Shown here: positions 55,971 to 64,000 of the stretch, one piece after another
Layout: each line of letters starts with the position of its first letter
Numbering within the stretch: position 1 is the first letter of the stretch
From: a virus
IMG/VR virus record: IMGVR_UViG_3300042882_000899
Span: 1 to 64,000 of that record
Length of the DNA: 64,000 nt
Direction: 5' to 3' (one strand)
Notes under the pieces: model-generated
What the model saw: the letters and a program-made list of their open reading frames with translations, nothing else
The model's database searches: none
What the model was told of the DNA's origin: nothing
Made by a program: the position numbers and the translations under genes

Positions 55971-56784
55971 AGAATTCAGCTGCAAGTTCTTTGCCTTTTA
56001 GTCCAGATTCTTGCATAGCTTTAATTTTTTCTTTAGTAAACTGAGGATTTTGTATTAAAGGCTTCATCCATTCAAGTTCATATCTTTCTGATTTGTCTCC
56101 GATTTGATTGTAGTACTCATCAGTTTTGTAATTATAAAATGTTCCTGGATTATCTTCTGCTCTTAAAACAAAGTTTGAGTATGCGTATCTTGTTCCTGAT
56201 GTAACTTCTCTAACACCGTGTGCATAATCAGCAAAAGCTCCATGTATTACAACATCTCCTTCTTCTGGCTGATATTCTAGGCATGGTCCGTCAAAATTAG
56301 TTGTTTTCTTTGTGCCATCTGGATTAAAGTTTGGATAAAATACAGCACCGCCTTCAAATTTTCCAAAATACCCAACTAGGCCATAATCAATTATGCAGCA
56401 TGTTTGAAAAACATCTGGCTGCGATAGAAGGTGGCATGAGTGCTTTCCTGGAGAATCTGAGTGGATAAACATTCCTCCATCGCCAGGCTTAACTTTTAAA
56501 AAGTTTCTAGATGGATGGATTACGTATTCTGGATATATAAGTTCTGATATATACTCCCAGATATCTATAATTCCACCGATAGGATTAGTAGTTTTTTCAG
56601 CATACCAATCAATTAATGTTTCTTCGTATTGAGTTGTCATCTGAGATTCTTTTTCCAGCTGTTCTCTAACTGACTCTAATATACTTTCTGGTATTATTTT
56701 TTTAAAAACAAAAACTCCTGTTTTTGTACCATATTCATCGATTGTTGAAACAATAGTTTCACACTCTGGTTTATCGTAAAACAT
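55948..56784 (-). CDS. 2OG-Fe(II) oxygenase, convergent partner
   Basis: 278 residues. H108/D110 (FIHSDSPG), H189 (YAHGVREV) and the R of GTRYAYSNF; EGGAVFYPNF and YQPEEGDVVIHG fit the fold. TAATG overlap with the 44-residue gene upstream. Confidence 0.82.
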   Translation of the reverse strand: MFYDKPECETIVSTIDEYGTKTGVFVFKKIIPESILESVREQLEKESQMTTQYEETLIDWYAEKTTNPIGGIIDIWEYISELIYPEYVIHPSRNFLKVKPGDGGMFIHSDSPGKHSCHLLSQPDVFQTCCIIDYGLVGYFGKFEGGAVFYPNFNPDGTKKTTNFDGPCLEYQPEEGDVVIHGAFADYAHGVREVTSGTRYAYSNFVLRAEDNPGTFYNYKTDEYYNQIGDKSERYELEWMKPLIQNPQFTKEKIKAMQESGLKGKELAAEFFKDMAPE

Positions 56785-56918
56785 TACTTCCCCCTAAAAA
56801 ATTTATCCATAAGTTTTTCAATTTTGCATAACCAGGATTTACATTTATGATCTTTGTAGTTATTGAAATTAGCAAAGTACGGCCTTGTAGCAACTTGCTT
56901 AAAGTGATCTCTTGCCAT
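56784..56918 (-). CDS. hypothetical basic protein, 44 aa
   Basis: Leaderless: TGGTATAAT (56925-56933 region) places the start at ATG 56918. Aromatic and basic (RPYFANFNNYKDHKCKSW). Unknown. Confidence 0.62.
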   Translation of the reverse strand: MARDHFKQVATRPYFANFNNYKDHKCKSWLCKIEKLMDKFFRGK

Positions 56919-56943
56919 TTCTTAATTATACCACCAATAATAA

Positions 56944-56968
56944 AAAAACCCCATTTCTGGGGTTTTCT
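56944..56968. terminator. bidirectional terminator
   Basis: AAAACCCC and GGGGTTTT around six bases, with A/T runs on both sides. Ends the minus operon above it. Confidence 0.85.
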
Positions 56969-56970
56969 TA

Positions 56971-57156
56971 TTACTTCAATAAATTATTAGCTAGCAACTC
57001 ATCATACACTTCTGAAAGAAGGTATTCCATTGCCACTAGGCCTTCAGAAATCTTTGCTTCAACTTCCTCTTCTGGCATTCCAGAACCTTTGCCTAGGTAT
57101 CTATTTCCTTCGAGAAACTTTTCAAGCATTAACTTTATTACAGACTCTTTATCCAT
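56971..57156 (-). CDS. hypothetical protein, 61 aa
   Basis: Helical, acidic (LEKFLEGNRYLGKGSGMPEEE). Overlaps the gene upstream. Unknown. Confidence 0.65.
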   Translation of the reverse strand: MDKESVIKLMLEKFLEGNRYLGKGSGMPEEEVEAKISEGLVAMEYLLSEVYDELLANNLLK

Positions 57157-57379
57157 TTTCTTCCCTTAAGTTGTTGTAAGCTGGACTGGGACCAAGGAGG
57201 AACCCATCTTTATGATATCCTATCATTTTTTCTATTTTTTGTAAATCTTCATCTGATTTAGCAAGCATATTAGCAATTAGGACCATAATGTCATATATTC
57301 TGTGAGACATTATATAATTTACAAGTGGTAAATTGTCTTCTAGAGCATCACTTTTTTCTGGACCCGCCTCATTCAACAT
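57149..57379 (-). CDS. hypothetical protein, 76 aa
   Basis: Helical, with MSHRIYDIMVLIANML. Overlaps both neighbours. Unknown. Confidence 0.65.
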   Translation of the reverse strand: MLNEAGPEKSDALEDNLPLVNYIMSHRIYDIMVLIANMLAKSDEDLQKIEKMIGYHKDGFLLGPSPAYNNLREENG

Positions 57380-57560
57380 CTTTAGTCTTAATTCCGTCTA
57401 TTGCTTCTTGAAGAGTGCTGCCACTTTCAAGGTGGTGATTTAAATATTTAATAAATACAGAAATGGCATTGGCAGCCAAAAAATCAGTATTCATATGTAT
57501 GCATGGGATATTTCTAGAAACAGCCCTAACTAAATCTTGGTCTAGATCAATTTTTTTCAT
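57369..57560 (-). CDS. hypothetical protein, 63 aa
   Basis: MKKIDLDQDLVRAVSRNI; helical. Overlaps both neighbours. Unknown. Confidence 0.63.
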   Translation of the reverse strand: MKKIDLDQDLVRAVSRNIPCIHMNTDFLAANAISVFIKYLNHHLESGSTLQEAIDGIKTKDVE

Positions 57561-57756
57561 TAATTTCTTTTTCCATTCTGCTGTAAAGTGCTAGTCCTAT
57601 TTGTTTTTTATAATTGCAAGCTAAACAGTATAAGAATATTTCATCTTCTGTGTTAGCATTGGCAAAAAGAAAGCCTTGGCATAATGGGCAATCCATAGAT
57701 GCAACAAGGCCTTCTCTTGCAAGAGTTAAATATGTAGATACTAGCTGTATCTTAAT
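57547..57756 (-). CDS. zinc-ribbon protein with possible ATT start, 69 aa
   Basis: CPLCQGFLF and YCLACNYKK form a zinc ribbon. AAAGGGG stands five bases before ATT 57756 (ATT AAG ATA CAG), directly after the previous stop; no ATG, GTG or TTG precedes it. The internal ATG 57696 would give a 49-residue form and cannot be excluded. Confidence 0.55.
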   Translation of the reverse strand: MKIQLVSTYLTLAREGLVASMDCPLCQGFLFANANTEDEIFLYCLACNYKKQIGLALYSRMEKEINEKN

Positions 57757-57768
57757 ATTAACCCCTTT

Positions 57769-58329
57769 CTAATTTTTAGATGGAAACTTGTCTAACCACT
57801 CTTTTGTTCGAGGAGTCAAACCTTTCCATGACGACCAATTTTGACCGCCATTGGTCATGTAATACGTTATCTCTGCGTTGATTGCTGGATCAAATAACGA
57901 ATAGTTACTATCCAGTTTGAATTTTTCTTTACGATCATCACCTAGGTTGCCCAGCATGTTGATCTGAAAAATTCCATAGGAACTGTCTCCAGTTTTCCTG
58001 TTGCCGTTATAAGCCATTGGGCGTCCATTAGACTCCTTTTTAGCTACAGCCCACGCCATTTTAAGGGCGCTACCCTCAAAGCCTACAGCCTTGAGAAGTT
58101 CAACCAATTCTTTGTCCGTTAAAGATTCAGATGGTTTCCACACAGTATTGCTGAATTCCTCCAGCTTTTCCTTGTTAAGTTGTGCTTCGGTTTTTACATC
58201 TGGTTTTACAACCAGAGCAGACGCAGATTGAATTACTTCTGTTTGACCAGTAAATAAAAACAACACTGCTACTGATATTGCAACGTAGTGATGTAGAACA
58301 TCGCTAAGTTTTTCTTTTATATTCTCCAT
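57769..58329 (-). CDS. lysozyme-like transglycosylase with N-terminal membrane anchor
   Basis: 186 residues from ATG 58329 (GGAGGA seven bases upstream). Signal/anchor helix HHYVAISVAVLFLFTG. Catalytic Glu in AVAKKESNGRPMAYN, then SSYGIFQINM, the SLT/lysozyme pattern. Cuts peptidoglycan; likely for DNA entry or late lysis, separate from the CHAP enzyme. Confidence 0.8.
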   Translation of the reverse strand: MENIKEKLSDVLHHYVAISVAVLFLFTGQTEVIQSASALVVKPDVKTEAQLNKEKLEEFSNTVWKPSESLTDKELVELLKAVGFEGSALKMAWAVAKKESNGRPMAYNGNRKTGDSSYGIFQINMLGNLGDDRKEKFKLDSNYSLFDPAINAEITYYMTNGGQNWSSWKGLTPRTKEWLDKFPSKN

Positions 58330-58362
58330 AGGCATTTCCTCCAATAGAGATAACGAGCTATA

Positions 58363-58392
58363 AGAATACCATTAAAAACTTTAATCTGTCAA
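58363..58392 (-). promoter_or_regulatory. promoter of the transglycosylase operon
   Basis: TTGACA 58387-58392, 18-base spacer, TATTCT 58363-58368 on the minus strand; no TGTCAG box. Confidence 0.65.
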
Positions 58393-58541
58393 CTTAAAAA
58401 ATATTTTATTTTATTCTAGTTAACTAATAAATATGGCTATTTTTATGTATTATTTATAAAGTCTTCACTTTCGTAAGAAACTTTGATAGAATAGGACTCT
58501 ATCAAATTAAATTTAACCGCTAAGCGGAGAAAAGGTCATAC

Positions 58542-60476
58542 ATGTCAAATACCATTGCAAACCCATACGAAAATTTTATTGCTTTATCACGTTACGCTAG
58601 ATGGATTCCAGAAGAGAACCGTCGTGAAACGTGGGGTGAGACGGTAGATAGATATTTTGACTTTATGCTAAACCATCTTAGAGAAAATCACAATTACATT
58701 CCAACTGAAAAGCTTGTAGCGGAATTAAAAGACGGTGTATTCAAAAGAAACGTAATGCCCTCTATGCGCTCCGTTATGACTTCAGGAGCAGCACTAGAAA
58801 GAGATAATGTTGCAGGATACAATTGTTCATTTGTCCCAGTTGATTCTCCAAGATCTTTTGATGAAACTATGTATATTCTTATGTGTGGAACAGGTGTTGG
58901 TTTTTCTGTTGAATACAAGTATGTTAACAAACTTCCTTCCGTTCCAGAAACATTTGAAAAATCTACAACAGTTATTACAGTAGAAGATTCAAAGCAAGGT
59001 TGGGCAAAAGCCTACCGTGAACTTCTTGCACTGCTTTGGTCAGGACAAATTCCAGCAATTGATGTTTCAAAGGTTAGACCAGCGGGTGCACGTTTAAAAA
59101 CAATGGGCGGAAGATCTTCAGGTCCTCAGCCACTAGTCAATCTTTTTGATTTTACAATTGCAAAGTTTAAAGCAGCAGCAGGCCGAAATTTAAAGCCAAT
59201 TGAGGCGCATGACATTATGTGCAAGATTGGTGAAGTTGTTGTTGTTGGCGGAGTTCGCCGATCAGCTATGATTTCTCTTTCAAACATTAACGATATTGAA
59301 ATGGCTGCAGCCAAGTCAGGAAACTGGTGGGAAAACAATACACAACGTGCTCTTTCAAATAACTCTGTAGCTTATTCTCGTAAGCCAGACATGGAGCAAT
59401 TTATTGCAGAATGGAAATCACTTTATGATTCAAAATCAGGAGAGCGTGGAATATACAATGTTGCAGCAGCTCAAAAACAAGCCTCAAAGTATGGACGAAG
59501 AGATCCAGAAATTCATTATGGAACAAACCCCTGTTCAGAAATTATTTTACGCCCCTATCAATTTTGTAATCTTTCAGAAGTCGTACTACGTGAAAGCGAT
59601 ACAAAGAAGGATATTGAGCGCAAAGTTGAGCTCGCAACAATCCTTGGAACATGGCAAGCAACATTAACAGATTTTAAGTACCTTAGAAAAATCTGGAAAG
59701 ACAATACAGAAGAGGAAAGACTTTTAGGGGTTTCTCTTACTGGACAATTCGGTCATAAATTTATGTCTGGTAAAGAAGATATCATTGCCCTAGAGTCTTT
59801 TCTAATGTCTATGCGTGAAAAAGCTAGGGATACAAATAAAGAAGAGGCTGCTAAAATAGGTATTCCAGAGTCAGCAGCAATTACATGCGTAAAACCTTCT
59901 GGAACTGTTTCACAGCTTGTAGGAGTATCTTCAGGCATGCATCCTTGGCATTCACCATATTACATTCGCACAGTTCGTGGATCCAAAGGCGACCCAATTT
60001 CTGTTTTCTTAAAAGAAGTTGGAATCCCAGTAGAAGATGATGTTATGAAACCAAATGAAACTTATGTTTTTTCATTTCCAGTAAAAGCCCCAGAAGGTGC
60101 AATTGTAAGAAGTGATTTAACTGCATTAGATCACCTAAACACTTGGTTGGTGTATCAACGTGCATGGTGCGAGCACAAGCCGTCTATTACAGTTTCTGTA
60201 AAAGAAGACGAGTGGATGGAAGTTGGTGCGTGGGTCTACAAACACTTCGATGAAGTTTCAGGTATATCATTCTTACCTCATTCAGATCACACCTACAAAC
60301 AAGCCCCTTACCAGGAGGTAACTAAAGAAGAGTACGAAACCCTTGTTGCAAAAATGCCTAAGCAAATTAGGTGGGAAGATTTATCTTTTTATGAAACAAA
60401 AGACGGAACTTCTGTAAATGCAACACTTGCATGCAGCTCTGATGGAAATTGCGAATTGGTAGATATTAGCGCATAG
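58542..60476 (+). CDS. nrdJ: class II (adenosylcobalamin-dependent) ribonucleotide reductase
   Basis: 644-residue monomeric reductase that makes deoxynucleotides for phage DNA. YNCSFVPVDSP near residue 93 supplies an active-site Cys, GTNPCSEIILRPYQFCNLSE near 327 the radical region, PSGTVSQLVGVSSGMHPWHS near 450, and a C-terminal CSSDGNCEL as the thiol relay. No activity cone at the N-terminus. B12 dependence is inferred from the monomeric class II layout. A CCGC/GCGG hairpin precedes the ribosome site. Confidence 0.88.
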   Translation: MSNTIANPYENFIALSRYARWIPEENRRETWGETVDRYFDFMLNHLRENHNYIPTEKLVAELKDGVFKRNVMPSMRSVMTSGAALERDNVAGYNCSFVPVDSPRSFDETMYILMCGTGVGFSVEYKYVNKLPSVPETFEKSTTVITVEDSKQGWAKAYRELLALLWSGQIPAIDVSKVRPAGARLKTMGGRSSGPQPLVNLFDFTIAKFKAAAGRNLKPIEAHDIMCKIGEVVVVGGVRRSAMISLSNINDIEMAAAKSGNWWENNTQRALSNNSVAYSRKPDMEQFIAEWKSLYDSKSGERGIYNVAAAQKQASKYGRRDPEIHYGTNPCSEIILRPYQFCNLSEVVLRESDTKKDIERKVELATILGTWQATLTDFKYLRKIWKDNTEEERLLGVSLTGQFGHKFMSGKEDIIALESFLMSMREKARDTNKEEAAKIGIPESAAITCVKPSGTVSQLVGVSSGMHPWHSPYYIRTVRGSKGDPISVFLKEVGIPVEDDVMKPNETYVFSFPVKAPEGAIVRSDLTALDHLNTWLVYQRAWCEHKPSITVSVKEDEWMEVGAWVYKHFDEVSGISFLPHSDHTYKQAPYQEVTKEEYETLVAKMPKQIRWEDLSFYETKDGTSVNATLACSSDGNCELVDISA

Positions 60477-60497
60477 TGGTACAATAATATAATTGGG

Positions 60498-60538
60498 CTA
60501 AAACCCAAAATTCCTAGGCAACCCGCCTAGAAATAAGG
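60498..60538 (+). promoter_or_regulatory. structured leader of the 60547 gene
   Basis: After TATAAT (about 60490) come TGGG/CCCA and CTAGGC/GCCTAG hairpins, then AAGGAGG. Could modulate translation. Confidence 0.45.
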
Positions 60539-60546
60539 AGGATCTA

Positions 60547-60771
60547 ATGAAACAAGATCTTAATGGAGATGGAAAGGTTACAATGCAGGAGAAGATTCTA
60601 GCAGCACTAGCAAGTTACGGACGTCATTTTCTAGGAGCAGCAATTGCCCTATACATGACTGGCAACACTAGTCCAAGAGACCTACTGTTGGGCGGATTTG
60701 CTGCCACAGCACCCGTAATTTTGAAAGCGCTCAACCCAAATGAGCCATCGTTCGGCTTCACAAACAAGTAA
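60547..60771 (+). CDS. membrane protein with EF-hand-like start, 74 aa
   Basis: DLNGDGKVTMQE is a calcium-binding EF-hand/dockerin-like loop; then FLGAAIALYMTGN and a second hydrophobic stretch. Found near tail genes. Possibly a holin or virion membrane protein. Confidence 0.6.
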   Translation: MKQDLNGDGKVTMQEKILAALASYGRHFLGAAIALYMTGNTSPRDLLLGGFAATAPVILKALNPNEPSFGFTNK

Positions 60772-60789
60772 GCAAAAATAGTCAATTAA

Positions 60790-60825
60790 GAATACTCCTG
60801 TGCTAAAATTAGTACAGGAGTATTC
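60790..60825 (+). promoter_or_regulatory. perfect 12-bp stem-loop before tail genes
   Basis: GAATACTCCTGT and ACAGGAGTATTC enclose 12 bases that include TAAAAT. May act as terminator or mRNA-stability element. Confidence 0.7.
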
Positions 60826-60846
60826 CTATTTAGGAGACTATGGCAA

Positions 60847-61194
60847 ATGGCAGGACAAAAGAATTTCGAAGTAGATCAAAACGCAACATTTAGCTTTGTA
60901 GTAGAATATAAAGACGAAAGTGATAATGCCATTGATCTGAGTGGCGCATCTGCAAAAATGCAAATCCGTGATACAAAAGGCGGAACTAAATTAGCCGTCA
61001 CATTAACATCACCTTCAGGCGGCATTACAATTGATGGACCAAATGGTAAATTAACTGTAAAGATGACACCAACACAAACTAGCAAAATCTTTTATCCTAA
61101 ATCATCTTATGATGTAATGGTTATAGATTCTAATGGGAATAAAATAAAACTCCTTGAGGGTTTCATGACCCTAAATAGATCGGTAACTATATAA
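60847..61194 (+). CDS. tail/baseplate-type beta-sandwich protein
   Basis: 115 residues. FVVEYKDESDNAIDLSGASAKMQIRD resembles upper-baseplate (BppU-like) domains that link fibres to the virion. Start ATG 60847; ATG 60840 in another frame gives a 17-codon overlapping frame near the same ribosome site. Confidence 0.72.
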   Translation: MAGQKNFEVDQNATFSFVVEYKDESDNAIDLSGASAKMQIRDTKGGTKLAVTLTSPSGGITIDGPNGKLTVKMTPTQTSKIFYPKSSYDVMVIDSNGNKIKLLEGFMTLNRSVTI

Positions 61195-61634
61195 TGGTTG
61201 AATCAGTAGTTGTCAGAGAACAAATAAATAAAATTGTAGTATCTTCTCCAGGTCCGCAAGGACCAAGAGGAAGAACAATTCTAAATGGATCTGGAGATCC
61301 TTCAGCAAATTTAGGACTCACAGGAGATTTTTATTTTGATAATCTTTCAGCAGCTTTTCATGGACCAAAACTTTCTGATCAATCGTGGTCAGGATCTAGC
61401 AAAATATTTTTAACAAATAACACTTTAGCTTATTCATGGGAGCTTGCTCAAGTAACTGGGCCATCCCAAGGAGTTTACTCTGTTGTTATTTCTCATGGAC
61501 TTGGTTATCAACCAAATGTTACAGTTAAGTCAAGTGCTGGAGATATTTTGGAAACTGGAATAGACTACAATAGTACTAATCAAATAACACTGACTATGGC
61601 TCAACCATTTTCAGGGACAGCATACCTGTCATAA
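61194..61634 (+). CDS. tail-associated protein with collagen-like linker
   Basis: 146 residues. SSPGPQGPRGRT near residue 18 is a short Gly-X-Y (collagen-like) segment, then a C-terminal beta domain (YSVVISHGLGYQPNVTVKSS) seen in phage fibres. Overlaps the preceding stop by one base. Confidence 0.72.
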   Translation: MVESVVVREQINKIVVSSPGPQGPRGRTILNGSGDPSANLGLTGDFYFDNLSAAFHGPKLSDQSWSGSSKIFLTNNTLAYSWELAQVTGPSQGVYSVVISHGLGYQPNVTVKSSAGDILETGIDYNSTNQITLTMAQPFSGTAYLS

Positions 61635-61645
61635 GGAGATAGCAA

Positions 61646-62926
61646 ATGGCAAGAAAATTTTTAGTTAGCGTTGATCTCAACAAGAATGAGTTGCTCAATG
61701 CTAGAATCCAAAACTTAGGCGCAGCGCCTTCAAATCCAGTATCTGGTCAAATATACTACAACACTGGAACAAATGTTCTTTACTTCTACAATGGTACAGA
61801 GTGGACACCAGCTTCTGGTTCTACTGAAGTAATTCAAGACCTCATTGGTTCTTCTGTAATAGGGGGAACAGGGTTAACATCAACATATGATGATGCAGCA
61901 GGAACAACAACTTTAAAATTAAATGATACATCAGTTACAACTGGATCTTATGGTTCACAAACAAAAATTCCTACATTTACAGTAGATCAGCAAGGTAGAC
62001 TAACTGCAGCTGGCGAAGTTGATGTAGCAACAGAGCTTGGAATAACTGGAGATACTGGAACTACATCTATTTCGTTACTAACAGAAGGATTAACAGTATC
62101 TGGCGGAGAAGGAATTGATGTAGCAGTAACAAATAACACAATTACAGTTTCTGCAGAAGATGCAACATATACAAATAAAGGCGTAGCATCATTTGATTCA
62201 ACAGACTTTACAGTAACAGCAGGAGCTGTGTCCCTAAATAAAGATCCAGTAATTACTCTTTCAGGAGATGTAACTGGTTCTGCAACAATGACCAATCTTG
62301 GCGATGTAACTATTTCAACTACAATTGAGCCAAACTCTGTTGCATTGGGAACAGATACAACTGGAAGCTATGTTTCAACAATCACTGGAACAACTGGAGA
62401 AATTACAGTATCTGGATCTGGATCAGAATCAGCGGCAGTAACAATTGGTTTGCCAGACGATGTAACAATTGCTGGTGACTTAACAATTAATGGAAACCTC
62501 GACGTACAAGGATCTATCAACTCTATAAGCACAACAGAAGTTAATATTGTTGATAACAAAGTTGTTCTTAACACAAACGTTACTGGAGCTCCATCAGCAG
62601 ATGCTGGGCTAAAAGTAAATCGTGGAACCTCAGCAGACGTAGAGCTTCTATGGAATGAAACGGCAGACCAGTGGACATTAACAAATGATGGCACAAGCTA
62701 TCATGAAATAACAAGAAAGTATAAGACTACACTAAACACATCAGCAACATCTTATACTGTAACCCATAATTTAGGTACAAAAGATACAGTAGTTTCTATA
62801 TATGAAGTTGCTTCCCCATTTGCAGAAGTACTTGCAGATGTTGAGCATACATCAGATTCAGATATAACTATTAAATTTGCAGTTGCACCAACAGCTGGAG
62901 AATATAGAGTAGTTGTAATAGGGTAA
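61646..62926 (+). CDS. tail fibre protein
   Basis: 426 residues. N-terminal ELLNARIQNLGAAPSNPVSGQIYYN and LYFYNGTEWTPAS are common in phage fibre attachment; the remainder is repetitive beta-helix (GDVTISTTIEPN, TVSGSGSESAAVTIG), ending in a carbohydrate-fold-like VTHNLGTKDTVVSIYEV. Host-recognition role likely. Confidence 0.78.
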   Translation: MARKFLVSVDLNKNELLNARIQNLGAAPSNPVSGQIYYNTGTNVLYFYNGTEWTPASGSTEVIQDLIGSSVIGGTGLTSTYDDAAGTTTLKLNDTSVTTGSYGSQTKIPTFTVDQQGRLTAAGEVDVATELGITGDTGTTSISLLTEGLTVSGGEGIDVAVTNNTITVSAEDATYTNKGVASFDSTDFTVTAGAVSLNKDPVITLSGDVTGSATMTNLGDVTISTTIEPNSVALGTDTTGSYVSTITGTTGEITVSGSGSESAAVTIGLPDDVTIAGDLTINGNLDVQGSINSISTTEVNIVDNKVVLNTNVTGAPSADAGLKVNRGTSADVELLWNETADQWTLTNDGTSYHEITRKYKTTLNTSATSYTVTHNLGTKDTVVSIYEVASPFAEVLADVEHTSDSDITIKFAVAPTAGEYRVVVIG

Positions 62927-62935
62927 GGATTTCAA

Positions 62936-63310
62936 ATGGCTAAAAAGTTTAAGTCCTTACTCAATCTACTTACACTTACAGAAGACCCTATTGTAGGATC
63001 ATCTGGAGATGTATACTTCAATGTTACAAGTAAAAATATTAAGATATACAATGGCAGTATTTGGGTTGACTTAACACCAGCTTCTGATGATCCCGCCCCA
63101 TTTTACATGCACACACATTCTTACGATGGAAATGTTCACACAGTTAACTTAAATGAAACTGTATATTTTGATAATTTAAATCAAAATGTTGGCGTTGAAG
63201 AAACGGTTCCTGCTATAATTGGCATAGACGGTGGTTCTCCAACATCATCGTATGTAGACGCAAGCTATAAGCAATTAACATTGTTGGATGGAGGCCAAAT
63301 TGGCGACTAA
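62936..63310 (+). CDS. tail fibre-related protein, 124 aa
   Basis: Begins MAKKFKSLLNLLTLTEDPIVGSSGDVYFN, short version of the previous fibre start with KIYNGSIWVDLTPAS. No globular enzyme motif. Confidence 0.68.
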   Translation: MAKKFKSLLNLLTLTEDPIVGSSGDVYFNVTSKNIKIYNGSIWVDLTPASDDPAPFYMHTHSYDGNVHTVNLNETVYFDNLNQNVGVEETVPAIIGIDGGSPTSSYVDASYKQLTLLDGGQIGD

Positions 63311-63851
63311 TTACCCTACATCAAAAGATAATCTTAGCAACCCTGCCGCAAGCGAATCAATGGAAGGCCATGCAGAGTTGCATGGTAATGTAAATGATGC
63401 GATTGAAGCAATTGAAAACAAACTTGGTGTAAACGGATCAACAGATACAAATTCAATAGATTACAAAGTAACTCAGCTTGAGTCATCATTAGCAATCCTT
63501 GATTCAGAAAATGCATCAGAGCTTTTAGGACTTGACGGAAACAATGATTTAACTATAGACGGCATAGAAAACAAAACTGCTATAGATTCATTTTCAAAGA
63601 CAGTATACAAAACAGCTAAATACTCACTACAGATTCATAAATCTGTTGGGAACCTAACATCCACATCAACCATACTTTTGTTAAACGATGGAAATGATTT
63701 TTACATATCAGAATCAGATATAGTATCAAACACAGATTTATCTTTAGCTACAGTTACTTTTGAAGAAAATAACGGTATAATAAGTTTATGCGTAACTCCT
63801 GTTTCAGGATCAATAAAAGTAAGATATTTTAGAACAGCACTAAAAGCATAA
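63300..63851 (+). CDS. structural protein, 183 aa
   Basis: Start TTG 63300, five bases after GGAGG, overlapping the previous gene; ATG 63288 lies before that site. DLSNP-type linker, then helix AIEAIENKLGVNGSTDTNSIDYKV, typical of phage fibre trimerisation stalks. Tail module. Confidence 0.68.
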   Translation: MATNYPTSKDNLSNPAASESMEGHAELHGNVNDAIEAIENKLGVNGSTDTNSIDYKVTQLESSLAILDSENASELLGLDGNNDLTIDGIENKTAIDSFSKTVYKTAKYSLQIHKSVGNLTSTSTILLLNDGNDFYISESDIVSNTDLSLATVTFEENNGIISLCVTPVSGSIKVRYFRTALKA

Positions 63852-63885
63852 AAGTATAAAAAAGCAGTAAAAGGGAGTCATATCA

Positions 63886-64000
63886 ATGGCAACAGTAAAT
63901 AAAAACTTTAGAATTAAAAATGGTCTTATCGTTGAGGGTGCTACCGCTACCGTTAACGGTTTTGGTGTATTAACCAAGGCTCAGGCAGACCAAGACTACA
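63886..64000 (+). CDS. tail fibre-like protein, 3' end outside window
   Basis: MATVNKNFRIKNGLIVEGATATV is the classic start of phage fibre proteins with an IKNGLxVxGxxxxV motif. Runs off the right edge at residue 38. Confidence 0.75.
   Translation, partial: MATVNKNFRIKNGLIVEGATATVNGFGVLTKAQADQDY

Noticed and set aside
58330-58541. cobalamin riboswitch before the class II reductase
   Set aside because: The gap is only about 210 bases and shows no recognisable B12-box; only a short CCGC/GCGG hairpin is seen.
1-64000. integrase, attachment site or repressor of a temperate phage
   Set aside because: No recombinase, excisionase or cI-like protein was recognised, so lysogeny cannot be supported from this window.

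Overview
The window looks like part of a large, AT-rich tailed-phage genome whose host is an actinobacterium, probably a low-GC freshwater lineage. Phage evidence is a terminase pair, tail-fibre-like genes, holin and endolysin, SSB, RecA, a RuvC-like resolvase, PolIII alpha, a GroES-like protein and six tRNAs. Host evidence is a WhiB regulator, an Lsr2-type DNA-binding mini-protein, a DUF7455-like protein, an AhpC-AhpD pair, several small families familiar from actinophages, and many leaderless genes. No integrase, repressor or CRISPR array was recognised.

Layout. 1-10 kb (+): replication and recombination (PolIII alpha, RecA, SSB, Cas4-like exonuclease, RuvC-like resolvase), interrupted by three tandem 2-oxoglutarate/Fe(II) oxygenases. 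10-13 kb (+): small and large terminase with another oxygenase between them. 13-19 kb (+): tRNAs, NodU-type carbamoyltransferase, SGNH hydrolase, AhpC/AhpD, Hsp20, and an APS-kinase-like/nucleotidyltransferase fusion. 19-23 kb (+): secreted PA14 protein and a lysis group (membrane protein, lipoprotein, holin-like protein, CHAP endolysin). 23-40.5 kb (+): accessory genes including a short-chain dehydrogenase, WhiB, Ntn-hydrolase, secreted subtilisin-like and trypsin-like proteases, thioredoxin, a host-like surface protein, a luciferase-like monooxygenase, more oxygenases, a peroxiredoxin, a sulfotransferase and GroES. 40.6-41.1 kb: convergent non-coding boundary.

41-52.6 kb (-): about forty very small genes in short operons. 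Fourteen operons start with the same promoter: TGTCAG, exactly 10 bases, then a TATAAT-like box. Ten of these carry a TGTGA-N6-TCACA (CRP/GlxR-like) palindrome upstream, and the palindrome-to-promoter distance falls only at about 9, 28-29, 38-39 or 49 bases, i.e. steps of one DNA turn. The gaps also hold nine copies of a CGTAA-centred repeat, and four of those carry DnaA-box-like TTATCCACA sites. This cassette system is the most unusual feature of the window.

52.8-64 kb: methyltransferase, second sulfotransferase, two convergent oxygenases, a short minus operon with a lysozyme-like transglycosylase, class II ribonucleotide reductase, then tail-fibre-like structural genes running off the right edge.

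Recurring themes are nine oxygenase domains in eight genes, leaderless transcription, and several reading frames whose only plausible start is ATT. Functions are assigned from motifs read by eye; no database search was run.
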